Positions 36,181 through 43,849 of a stretch of 64,000 nt of DNA are shown piece by piece (position 1 is the stretch's first letter; each line of letters begins with the position of its first letter). A program made the position numbers and the translations under genes. This DNA comes from Firm-04 sp045642925 (lineage in GTDB: Bacteria; Bacillota; Clostridia; Oscillospirales; Ruminococcaceae), in assembly GCA_045642925.1 (NCBI GenBank), contig JAZUJW010000013.1, forward strand, positions 5,513 to 69,512, given 5' to 3'. The notes under the pieces were generated by a model that did not search any database, had not been told where the DNA came from, and saw only the letters and a program-made list of their open reading frames with translations.

Positions 36181-36209
36181 ATTATAGCAGTTTTCTCAGA
36201 AAAAGTCAA
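36181..36209 (-). promoter_or_regulatory. sigma-A promoter for the lipoprotein/PnuC-like genes
   Basis: Minus strand TTGACT (36209-36204) and TATAAT (36186-36181), spacer 17 bp, about 45 bp before the start codon. Confidence 0.75.
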
Positions 36210-36319
36210 GGATTCGCAATATCTGGCAGGTGAAGATGTGAAATAGCAATTTATTCTTGCCCGAAATAGAAAGAAACGCAATAACTGATAATCTCATTCA
36301 AAATACCGCAATAATTTTC

Positions 36320-36490
36320 TTGTGATTGCATCGCAGAAATGATACAATAACAATGTAAAGTTCAGATCATGATTTTACAAGGATGCATTGTTTCCCATAA
36401 CCGAAGGGAATCATTGAAATCTGAAAACCTTTTTCTATCTCCATTTCTTATACAAAAGCGCCGCACGATTTTCGAGCGGCGTTTTTGTTA
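36320..36490 (+). ncRNA. candidate small RNA between lipoprotein and CotH genes
   Basis: In the 366-bp gap 36137-36502, a plus-strand promoter (TTGTGA 36320-36325, TACAAT 36343-36348, 17-bp spacer) points to a rho-independent hairpin at 36456-36488 with no credible gene between them. This predicts a transcript of about 130 nucleotides starting near 36356. The only plus-strand frame (ATG at 36369) runs through the terminator and has no ribosome-binding site. The candidate rests on the promoter-terminator pairing alone. Confidence 0.35.
36456..36488. terminator. bidirectional rho-independent terminator
   Basis: Stem GCGCCGC / GCGGCGT with an AT-rich loop, an A run on the left and T run on the right. 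It ends the minus-strand CotH gene and would also end the candidate plus-strand small RNA. Confidence 0.8.
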
Positions 36491-36502
36491 TTATTTGATA
36501 AA

Positions 36503-38164
36503 TCATTCTGATAAATGCCATTGTTCGTCCATGAACGCGACACGCTTTTGCAGCCATTCTTTCAGAAATGCAGCTGCTTCTTCTTCCGTTTTGCATTTCG
36601 CAGCAGGCGCAGAAAGCTCCTGTGCAAAGGCTTCATTATGGCGGATATTGTCCCATTTATCATAGTTACGGGTAAATGCATCTTTGTACTGCGTGCTGTC
36701 CGATTCGATCATGTCGACTGCACGAGAGAAAGCACCGCTGTCATACACTTCTGTCCATGTTTTGCGGATAATATCCTGATACCAGTCTTCATACATAAGA
36801 ACAGCAAGCCATGGGTTGATGGTCACATATGCGCCGCCGTTCTGCGGGCCGCCATCCACATCAGGCACAATGTTCGCGGCATAGAATCCATCGCCGTCGA
36901 TGCAACGGTCTTTGTTGCCCATAGAAGAATCAAAATCCCAAGGTGCTTCAAACGTCAGTTTTTTATTTCCCTCTGCGCTGAAATCGACATCCATATAGAA
37001 ACTCGACCAGTATATATCCGCATCGCAAGTCAGTTCACTGACAAGGTACATATCTGCAAGGGACTGCACATCAATGACCTGTTCGACCGCCTGCTGCGGC
37101 GTGAGGTCTGTTGTCTGTTCGATGGCGGAATAGTCCGCATTGAATACATATGCAGTGTCTTCATATGCCGCCGAATAAAGGATCTGATACACGTTATTGA
37201 CATACGAAGCGATAAAATCATGCTGTTCCTGTGAATAAATTTCGTTCTGAATGGAAATGCCGACATCTTTCTTGGGATCCGAATGAATCTGCGGCAGACA
37301 GGTGATTTTTCGTTTGCCATCATTTCCGCCGTTGCCATCGTATGGAATCAGCGAAGCATTGTCAGCATACTCCACATGGAATTGCTGAAGCGGATCTTCA
37401 TTATAAAAATAGCCGTCAAATTCCAGCAGATAGCCGATATCCGTTCCTTGATAATCCTTTTCTGCTTCTGCAATATCAATACGTGCAGAATGGATCTGCT
37501 GCTGTTCGGTCAGAAGATACACACCATAATACTCCTGATTAATATACACTTCCACAAACTGCGCATCTGCCGCATACAGACCATGCGGTTCCAATATTTC
37601 ACGGGCAATGGAAAGTGCTGTTTTATCTCTCAGCATAGATGCATCTTTATATTCTGCAAGCAAAAGCCAGTTTTTACACTGTGCGCCGTCATTCATGCCA
37701 AGAAGATTCTGTTTCTCCGTAAATTTCAGACGCAGCGGTTTTTTGTCATATACAGTTGTCCAGTTGCCGCGCACTTTCACTTCCGCTTCTGCGTTTTCCA
37801 GCGTACAATTATTTTCTGCATCAGTCAGCGTAATTTTGCAGGATTCGTAATATGGGGCAGGTGGGATTTCATAATCAGGTGTCCACGAAGCAATGGCTTC
37901 CGCAACGTGTGCCGCAACGGGTTCTGTCACAAACTTCATGACATTTGCATCCTGACTTACAGTTTCAATCGAGATCACAGGCAGTTGGGCATCTGTCTGT
38001 GCAGCGGATGACTCTGCGTCCCCGCGGCTTTCGTTCGTAGATGATGCAGTGGTTTCTGCGTTCTGATTCGATGACTGACCGCTGTCATTCGAAGACTGCT
38101 GATTGCAGCCACAGAGCAACAAACTCAGCACAGTGGTGACTGCAAAAAAAGTATGCCGTTTCAT
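36503..38164 (-). CDS. CotH kinase family lipoprotein
   Basis: A 553-residue secreted lipoprotein with lipobox LLLCGC at residues ~15-20, followed by a ~50-residue Ser/Asn/Gln-rich linker. From residue ~100 it has the CotH kinase domain: EVKVRGNWT, KKPLRLKFTEKQNLLG, KNWLLLAEYKDASMLRDK, VEVYINQEYYGVYLLTEQ, and the late FEAPWDFDSSMGNKDR block with metal-binding Asp residues. CotH proteins are atypical kinases that phosphorylate coat or surface proteins. In ruminococci, CotH domains also occur on cellulosome-linked proteins, which fits the dockerin enzyme at 51 kb. The substrate is unknown. It is monocistronic. Confidence 0.88.
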   Translation of the reverse strand: MKRHTFFAVTTVLSLLLCGCNQQSSNDSGQSSNQNAETTASSTNESRGDAESSAAQTDAQLPVISIETVSQDANVMKFVTEPVAAHVAEAIASWTPDYEIPPAPYYESCKITLTDAENNCTLENAEAEVKVRGNWTTVYDKKPLRLKFTEKQNLLGMNDGAQCKNWLLLAEYKDASMLRDKTALSIAREILEPHGLYAADAQFVEVYINQEYYGVYLLTEQQQIHSARIDIAEAEKDYQGTDIGYLLEFDGYFYNEDPLQQFHVEYADNASLIPYDGNGGNDGKRKITCLPQIHSDPKKDVGISIQNEIYSQEQHDFIASYVNNVYQILYSAAYEDTAYVFNADYSAIEQTTDLTPQQAVEQVIDVQSLADMYLVSELTCDADIYWSSFYMDVDFSAEGNKKLTFEAPWDFDSSMGNKDRCIDGDGFYAANIVPDVDGGPQNGGAYVTINPWLAVLMYEDWYQDIIRKTWTEVYDSGAFSRAVDMIESDSTQYKDAFTRNYDKWDNIRHNEAFAQELSAPAAKCKTEEEAAAFLKEWLQKRVAFMDEQWHLSE

Positions 38165-38201
38165 AAAAAGATACTCCCTTCAGAAAATGAGCTGTATTTC
38201 G

Positions 38202-38231
38202 ATTATACCATGAAACGGTATTGATTTGCAA
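38202..38231 (-). promoter_or_regulatory. sigma-A promoter for the CotH lipoprotein
   Basis: Minus strand TTGCAA (38231-38226) and TATAAT (38207-38202), spacer 18 bp, about 40 bp before the start. Confidence 0.7.
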
Positions 38232-38297
38232 GCTTTCAGCATGATTTTTCAGATAATTCACACACTATGAGAGGCTTTATGAGGTATGCCTCAAGCA

Positions 38298-40214
38298 TTA
38301 TGCAGAAGGCGAATCTGCTATGGCAGCATTTTTCTCATAAAGATAAAAGAACATAATCAGATTTTCTCTTGTAGAGTAATTCTTCTCTGTCATTACAAGA
38401 TGATAGTTTTCAGAATCACAATAGTCATGTGTGACAACAAAATCGGCTTTCTGATTGTCCAGATAGTCTTTGTTCATTTCTTCGATCTCATCCAACTCAA
38501 TATTATAGAAACAAAAATATCGTTCAGGCGGATACACATTTGCAGCCCAGTAAAGTCCCGCATCAGAACCTTGATAATTCAGGATCACAGGATTCTCAAT
38601 TCCTGTACTGCGAATATATTCTGCAAATTTATACTGCGCATATTGTTCTTTGGGGCGCAAAATCTCAGCCGCAGAGGGATTGACATATCCAAGCATGATG
38701 CCGAGAAAGAGCACACATACAACACCAATGAAGATCGGACTGGTTTTCTCTTTTTGTTTGCGCTGATGAGCTGACTTCTTTTTTGCAATTGCTGCCATCA
38801 GCCGTTTTCGGTTGGTACTGCAATCCTTTAAGGCAAGAATGAATACGAATACAGCAAATAAAGTTGAAAGTGCCTCTAATTGAAATTTTTTATACAAAAT
38901 CAAAATTCCAATCATCAGCAAAGAATATTTGAACGCAAAGAACAATGCTCTGTGCATTTTTACGATTTCTGACCTCATCATTCTTGTACACAAAAGGTCA
39001 AGACCATACAAAAACAAAATACAGACCAACACAGCGATGATACAAAACAGGAACGAATCTTCCATTCCCCAACACAGTATCACAATGCAGGAAAGGATCA
39101 AAAGGATATGTCTTTTGCGTAATGCGGTATTCTGATGCATCCTGTCACAGAAAAGAAAGAATTCATCTGCCAATTCCTGATGTTTACAAACAATCAGCAT
39201 ATAGCACTGGGCAAGTGCATACGGCAAAAAGACCATCATCGGCAGATAGGCATAGTCCCATCCGGCAGCAATTGCAAAGAAACAGCAATCCGCTGCGATC
39301 ATCGCATACAAAAGGATCTTCTCATTGAGCGGATTGCATTTTCGCGGAGAGATTGTCAGCAATGCAATGCTCGGAAGCACAAAAGGAAAAGCATTTAATA
39401 TATTTGCAATGAGATCGAGCGTAAGTGTGCGGCTGTGTTCTGTACTATATCGAAACAGCAAATTATAAAAATACACTTCAAACAGTGAATCAAATGCTTT
39501 GTATCCGGCAAAATACAAGATAACAGGCAATGAACCCAGCAGCGTCCCCAACAAAAACAGTCCGGCATAACAAAACAGGTCTTTGAGCTTCTTTTCACGA
39601 ATCTGAATTATGCAGAGCGCCACGACCATTCCGAGGAAAAAACCGGTCACAGTATACTTGATCCAAAAGCAGACTGCAAAACAAATTCCAATCGTAATGA
39701 CAGCCCAAGGCTTGATTTTAGCCGGATGTTCTTTTCGAAAGTATTTCAGTATCAAATAGAAAGAAACAGAAAGAAACGCCAGCACCAATTCTTCACACTG
39801 TCCGCCGTTGCACCAATGACTGGAGCAAGCGGTCATCAGCATGGAAAAAGTGGTAATAAGCCAACAAATACGAGGATCATCCACATAGAGTTTTACGATT
39901 TTATGCGAGAAGAAAGTAAAAGCGCTGAACAAAACACTTTCTACAAGATAAATGCCGACAAAACTGCGCTTCGAAATCCATAAAGCGATCACATACAGAA
40001 AATAATGCATCGGGCCTTTATGTTCATATACATCTCTGTAAAGGACATCACCGCGTAACATACATCGGGCTGTGGTAACAAAACAATTCAAATCCATATT
40101 GGAGTTAAATGAAAATAAAAAGGAATTCTTAGAAGTAAATGCAAGCAGAAAAAAACTAAGAAACGCAGAAATGAAAAGTGGGATTCCAATATTGCGCATT
40201 TTATTGTTGGTCAT
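38298..40214 (-). CDS. polytopic GT-C-like glycosyltransferase
   Basis: A 638-residue membrane protein with about thirteen hydrophobic helices. The first extracytoplasmic loop carries MDLNCFVTTARCMLRGDVLY followed by RDVYEHKGPMHYF, the pattern of GT39/ArnT-like enzymes (an acidic residue after the first helix, then D-x-Y-x-x-K-x-P). The last ~100 residues form an external domain after one more helix. It is the second gene of a pair, 9 bp after a polyprenyl-phosphate sugar synthase-like gene, so it probably uses that lipid-linked sugar as donor to modify a surface polymer. The acceptor cannot be deduced. Confidence 0.72.
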   Translation of the reverse strand: MTNNKMRNIGIPLFISAFLSFFLLAFTSKNSFLFSFNSNMDLNCFVTTARCMLRGDVLYRDVYEHKGPMHYFLYVIALWISKRSFVGIYLVESVLFSAFTFFSHKIVKLYVDDPRICWLITTFSMLMTACSSHWCNGGQCEELVLAFLSVSFYLILKYFRKEHPAKIKPWAVITIGICFAVCFWIKYTVTGFFLGMVVALCIIQIREKKLKDLFCYAGLFLLGTLLGSLPVILYFAGYKAFDSLFEVYFYNLLFRYSTEHSRTLTLDLIANILNAFPFVLPSIALLTISPRKCNPLNEKILLYAMIAADCCFFAIAAGWDYAYLPMMVFLPYALAQCYMLIVCKHQELADEFFLFCDRMHQNTALRKRHILLILSCIVILCWGMEDSFLFCIIAVLVCILFLYGLDLLCTRMMRSEIVKMHRALFFAFKYSLLMIGILILYKKFQLEALSTLFAVFVFILALKDCSTNRKRLMAAIAKKKSAHQRKQKEKTSPIFIGVVCVLFLGIMLGYVNPSAAEILRPKEQYAQYKFAEYIRSTGIENPVILNYQGSDAGLYWAANVYPPERYFCFYNIELDEIEEMNKDYLDNQKADFVVTHDYCDSENYHLVMTEKNYSTRENLIMFFYLYEKNAAIADSPSA

Positions 40215-40223
40215 AATATAAAC

Positions 40224-41000
40224 TTACCTCGCTGCATTTTGATTGAGCATTTGCAGATAATGCTCTGTTTGTTCAAAGGAAAGGCGCGTGACTTTTACAT
40301 CCTGATGTCGTTGTTCCCGCTTCCGTAAACCGAAAAGCTGCTTCAGATACTCTTTTGTTACTTTCGAATTTAATTTTGATTCACCAGCATTTCGCTTGGC
40401 AAAAGTATACGGGATTTCACATACTGAATCATAGTCTGCCAAAGCCAGCACTTCGATCATGATTTTCCAGCCGATCGGCTTCAAATCAGAATGTTCAATT
40501 GCAGTTCGCCGAAACATAAACAAACCACTGGTCGGATCTGAAAGCCTTCGGAGAGAATGCAGCATCGCTTTTCCAATATACCGTGCAGTGCCGGACACAA
40601 ATTTTCTGTAAAGATTCAATCCACCATCACTGCCGCCGGGAATAAATCTGCTTGGTACACAAAATTGAAATCCACTGGACACAACTGCATACATTGCGCG
40701 CAAAATTGCAGGCGGGTGCTGAAGATCAGCATCAATCACAGAAAAATAATCACCTCTTGCAAGAGAAAAACCTTTCAGCACCGCGGTGGCAAGTCCTTTT
40801 TCATTGTCACGATGGAATAAAACAACATTGTCGTGTTCATCTGCAAGCTTTTGAATCACCTGTGGAGTATTGTCACGACTGTCATCTACAAAAATGATCT
40901 CGTGAGAAATGCCTTGCAGTGCCTTCGTAATCTGTTCGAAAATCGGATTAATATTTTTTGATTCGTTGAATGTTGGAATAATAACACTAAGCTGATACAT
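40224..41000 (-). CDS. family 2 glycosyltransferase, dolichyl/polyprenyl-phosphate sugar synthase-like
   Basis: A 258-residue GT2 enzyme of the DPM1 type. SVIIPTFNESKNI opens the nucleotide-sugar domain, IIFVDDSRDNT follows, and the metal-binding DxD-like segment is VIDADLQHPP, the DPM1 hallmark. No C-terminal membrane helices are present, so it is a soluble or peripheral form like DPM1. It should move mannose, glucose or a similar sugar from a nucleotide donor to polyprenyl phosphate at the inner face of the membrane. It leads a two-gene operon with the GT-C-like gene at 38298 and has its own promoter. Confidence 0.85.
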   Translation of the reverse strand: MYQLSVIIPTFNESKNINPIFEQITKALQGISHEIIFVDDSRDNTPQVIQKLADEHDNVVLFHRDNEKGLATAVLKGFSLARGDYFSVIDADLQHPPAILRAMYAVVSSGFQFCVPSRFIPGGSDGGLNLYRKFVSGTARYIGKAMLHSLRRLSDPTSGLFMFRRTAIEHSDLKPIGWKIMIEVLALADYDSVCEIPYTFAKRNAGESKLNSKVTKEYLKQLFGLRKREQRHQDVKVTRLSFEQTEHYLQMLNQNAAR

Positions 41001-41055
41001 ATTCTAATCCTTTCGATAAAAGTGATATACTTTTAGTGCACATGTTACCAAAATC

Positions 41056-41084
41056 AGTATAACATATTTCATACAATTTGTCAA
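41056..41084 (-). promoter_or_regulatory. sigma-A promoter for the glycosyltransferase pair
   Basis: Minus strand TTGACA (41084-41079) and TATACT (41061-41056), spacer 17 bp, about 55 bp before the start. Confidence 0.78.
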
Positions 41085-41144
41085 TAAACAGAATCAATTG
41101 AATGATAAAGCTGCGATCACTGTCATCGCTGCCCGTTGTCCTGC

Positions 41145-41173
41145 TTGACAAATCATCGAAAATACGATATACT
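41145..41173 (+). promoter_or_regulatory. sigma-A promoter for the copper ATPase
   Basis: TTGACA at 41145-41150 and TATACT at 41168-41173, spacer 17 bp, 28 bp before the ATG at 41202. No clear CopY or CsoR operator was recognised around it. Confidence 0.78.
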
Positions 41174-41201
41174 GAAAGATATTGATGAAACGAGGAGAAG
41201 C

Positions 41202-43742
41202 ATGAAACAATATCATGTGACAGGAATGTCCTGTGCGGCTTGTGCAGCAAGAATCGAGAAAGCTGTTTCACAGGTGACAGGCGTAGAAAAAGTGTCAGTC
41301 AGTATGCTGACAAACAGCATGGGCGTAGAAGGCAGTGCCTCCGCAGAAGCAGTGATACAGGCAGTCACAGCAGTCGGCTACGGCGCATCACTGAAAGCAA
41401 AAAAGACTGCATCTTCTGACAAAAACATGGCTCCGCAAGAGCCATCATGCCATATCAGCAGATTACTGCTAAGCATTGTACTCTTGCTGGGACTGATGTA
41501 TTTTTCGATGGGGCATCCGATGCTTGGACTGCCGCTTCCCGCATGGTTTGCGGGCAATCCAACCGCACAGGGGCTTGTACAAATGCTCCTTTCGGCATCG
41601 GTCATGCTCCTGCACAAACGCTTTTTCATATCTGGTTTTCGCGGGGTAATGCATGGTGCGCCAAATATGGATACGTTGGTTTCGCTGGGTTCTTCGGCAT
41701 CATTTGTGTGGAGCGTCTATGCACTGTTTCAGATGACAAATGCGCAGGTGCAAAACGGAACACAGGCTGCCTTGGCATGGCGCAGCGAATTCTATTTTGA
41801 ATCTGCGGCAATGATCCTTGTACTGATCACCATTGGAAAAATGCTGGAAGCGCGGAGCAAAGGCAAAACGACCTCCGCTTTGCAGTCATTGATGCAGCTT
41901 GCACCACAAACGGCAGTGATATGCAAAGACGGAAAAGAGCAAATCGTTCCGATTGCCAATGTACAAAAAGGAGATATTTTCCTTGTCAGACCGGGAGAAA
42001 GCATTCCCGTGGACGGCATCGTACTGGAAGGCGATTCCGCAGTAGACGAATCAGCGCTGAATGGAGAAAGCATTCCGATAGACAAAACACAGGGCGACTG
42101 CGTTTCGGCTGCAACCGTCAATCAATTCGGATTTCTGCGCTGTCAAGCAACCAGAGTCGGCGAAGATACGACACTTTCGCAAATCATACAAATGGTCAGC
42201 GACGCCGCAGCAACCAAAGCACCCATTGCAAAAATCGCAGACAGAGTATCCGGTATATTCGTGCCGGTGGTAGTTGGCATTGCACTGGTCACATTCGCAG
42301 TGTGGATTTTACTTGACAAGCCACTTGCATTTGCTTTGGCAAGAGCGATTTCGGTACTGGTCATCAGTTGCCCCTGCGCCTTAGGACTGGCAACGCCTGT
42401 CGCAATCATGGTTGGAAACGGTGTTGGTGCAAGACACGGCATTCTCTTTAAAACGGCAGTTTCACTGGAAGAAACAGGGAAAGTGCAAATCGTGGCACTG
42501 GACAAAACAGGAACGATCACAAAAGGTCAGCCTGAAGTGACTGCCATTCTTCCCGCAGAAGGCTGCAACGAAGAAGCATTACTGGAAGCGGCATATGCAC
42601 TGGAACAGAAAAGTGAGCATCCACTGGCAAAAGCAATTGTACGAGCCGCACAGCAGCATGAAATGCAGCCTGTAGAAATCACACAATTTCAGATTTCCGC
42701 AGGAAATGGTCTGTCAGGTACAGTAAAAGGGAATACGATTTACGGTGGTTCAGTCCGTTTTGTGCGCACAAAAACAACACTGCCGCCTTCTGTGACGGCG
42801 GATGCCGAGAAACTGGCAGATCAAGGCTGTACGCCAATGCTTTTCACACAAAACGGCAAGCTGCTGGGAATGATCGCTGTTGCAGATACCGTCAAGGAAG
42901 AAAGCGCGGAAGCCGTGCGGCAGCTGAAAGAAATGGGTGTACAGGTGGTCATGCTGACAGGTGACCATCCGCGCACAGCAAAGGCAATCAGTCAGCAAGC
43001 GGGCATCGACCATGTGATTGCAGGCGTTTTACCTGACGGCAAAGAAGCTGTGATTCGAAAATTACAGACACTTGGCAAAGTTGCAATGGTTGGGGACGGC
43101 ATCAATGATGCGCCTGCCCTGACTGCGGCAGATATGGGCATTGCAATCGGTGCGGGTACAGATGTCGCCATAGATGCGGCGGACGTGGTGCTGATGCACA
43201 GCCGCCTGACGGATGTTCCTGCGGCAATTCGGCTTTCGCGCGCGGTTTTGCAGAACATCCGTGAAAATCTATTCTGGGCATTCTTTTATAATGCGCTTTG
43301 TATTCCGTTGGCAGCAGGTTGCTATATCGTTTTATTGGGCTGGGCGCTGAATCCGATGGTAGGGGCAGCTGCAATGAGTTTATCCAGCTTCTGCGTGGTT
43401 TCAAATGCACTGCGGCTGAATTTATTCTCAATGCAGGCAAAAAAGCGGAAAAGAAAGCAATCTCACGCATTATCAGCAGATGCAATCCATCCGCTGATTG
43501 CAGAAATCAATGAATTACTGGAGGAAAAGACAATGACGAAAACGATGAAAATTGAAGGCATGATGTGTCCGCACTGTGAGGCACACACGAAAAAGGCGCT
43601 GGAAGCCATTGATGGCGTTGCAAGTGCACAGGCAAGCCATACAGAAGGCACTGCAATTGTGGAACTGACGAAAGCAGTTGATGATGCGATATTGAAGGAA
43701 GCCGTAGAAGCGGCAGGCTACACTGTCATTTCCATCGCCTGA
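41202..43742 (+). CDS. copA: copper-translocating P-type ATPase with N- and C-terminal HMA domains
   Basis: An 846-residue P1B-type ATPase. An N-terminal heavy-metal-associated domain has GMSCAACAARIE. Membrane helices follow; the ion-binding CPC is at residues 390-392, the phosphorylated Asp434 in DKTGTITKG, the nucleotide-domain SEHPLAKAI motif, and GDGINDAPAL in the hinge. After the last helices the chain continues into a second HMA domain (GMMCPHCEAHTKK, from residue ~778), an unusual C-terminal place. It exports Cu(I) from the cytosol. The ATG at 41202 follows CGAGGAG. An internal Shine-Dalgarno and ATG at 43533 could also release the last domain as a free chaperone. It is monocistronic, with a terminator at 43789. 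Confidence 0.92.
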   Translation: MKQYHVTGMSCAACAARIEKAVSQVTGVEKVSVSMLTNSMGVEGSASAEAVIQAVTAVGYGASLKAKKTASSDKNMAPQEPSCHISRLLLSIVLLLGLMYFSMGHPMLGLPLPAWFAGNPTAQGLVQMLLSASVMLLHKRFFISGFRGVMHGAPNMDTLVSLGSSASFVWSVYALFQMTNAQVQNGTQAALAWRSEFYFESAAMILVLITIGKMLEARSKGKTTSALQSLMQLAPQTAVICKDGKEQIVPIANVQKGDIFLVRPGESIPVDGIVLEGDSAVDESALNGESIPIDKTQGDCVSAATVNQFGFLRCQATRVGEDTTLSQIIQMVSDAAATKAPIAKIADRVSGIFVPVVVGIALVTFAVWILLDKPLAFALARAISVLVISCPCALGLATPVAIMVGNGVGARHGILFKTAVSLEETGKVQIVALDKTGTITKGQPEVTAILPAEGCNEEALLEAAYALEQKSEHPLAKAIVRAAQQHEMQPVEITQFQISAGNGLSGTVKGNTIYGGSVRFVRTKTTLPPSVTADAEKLADQGCTPMLFTQNGKLLGMIAVADTVKEESAEAVRQLKEMGVQVVMLTGDHPRTAKAISQQAGIDHVIAGVLPDGKEAVIRKLQTLGKVAMVGDGINDAPALTAADMGIAIGAGTDVAIDAADVVLMHSRLTDVPAAIRLSRAVLQNIRENLFWAFFYNALCIPLAAGCYIVLLGWALNPMVGAAAMSLSSFCVVSNALRLNLFSMQAKKRKRKQSHALSADAIHPLIAEINELLEEKTMTKTMKIEGMMCPHCEAHTKKALEAIDGVASAQASHTEGTAIVELTKAVDDAILKEAVEAAGYTVISIA
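43520..43742 (+). CDS. possible separately translated CopZ-like copper chaperone inside copA
   Basis: Within copA and in the same frame, GGAGG at 43520-43524 lies 8 bases before an ATG at 43533. Translation from there gives a 69-residue protein that is exactly one HMA domain, with metal-binding CPHC and an ordinary CopZ length. The sequence shows the site and start; actual internal initiation is an inference. It would yield ATPase and chaperone from one message, as E. coli copA does by a different route (frameshifting). Confidence 0.5.
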
Positions 43743-43788
43743 ATCAGCAGGAGAATTCCATCTCTGTGCATTCCAAAACAAAAAAAAA

Positions 43789-43827
43789 GATGGGGAAACC
43801 GATTCATAAGGTTTCCCCATCGTTTTT
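43789..43827. terminator. bidirectional rho-independent terminator
   Basis: A 12-bp stem GATGGGGAAACC / GGTTTCCCCATC flanked by A and T runs, between the convergent copA and pnp genes. Confidence 0.92.
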
Positions 43828-43849
43828 AATCCAAGAACTGTGCGCTCAA

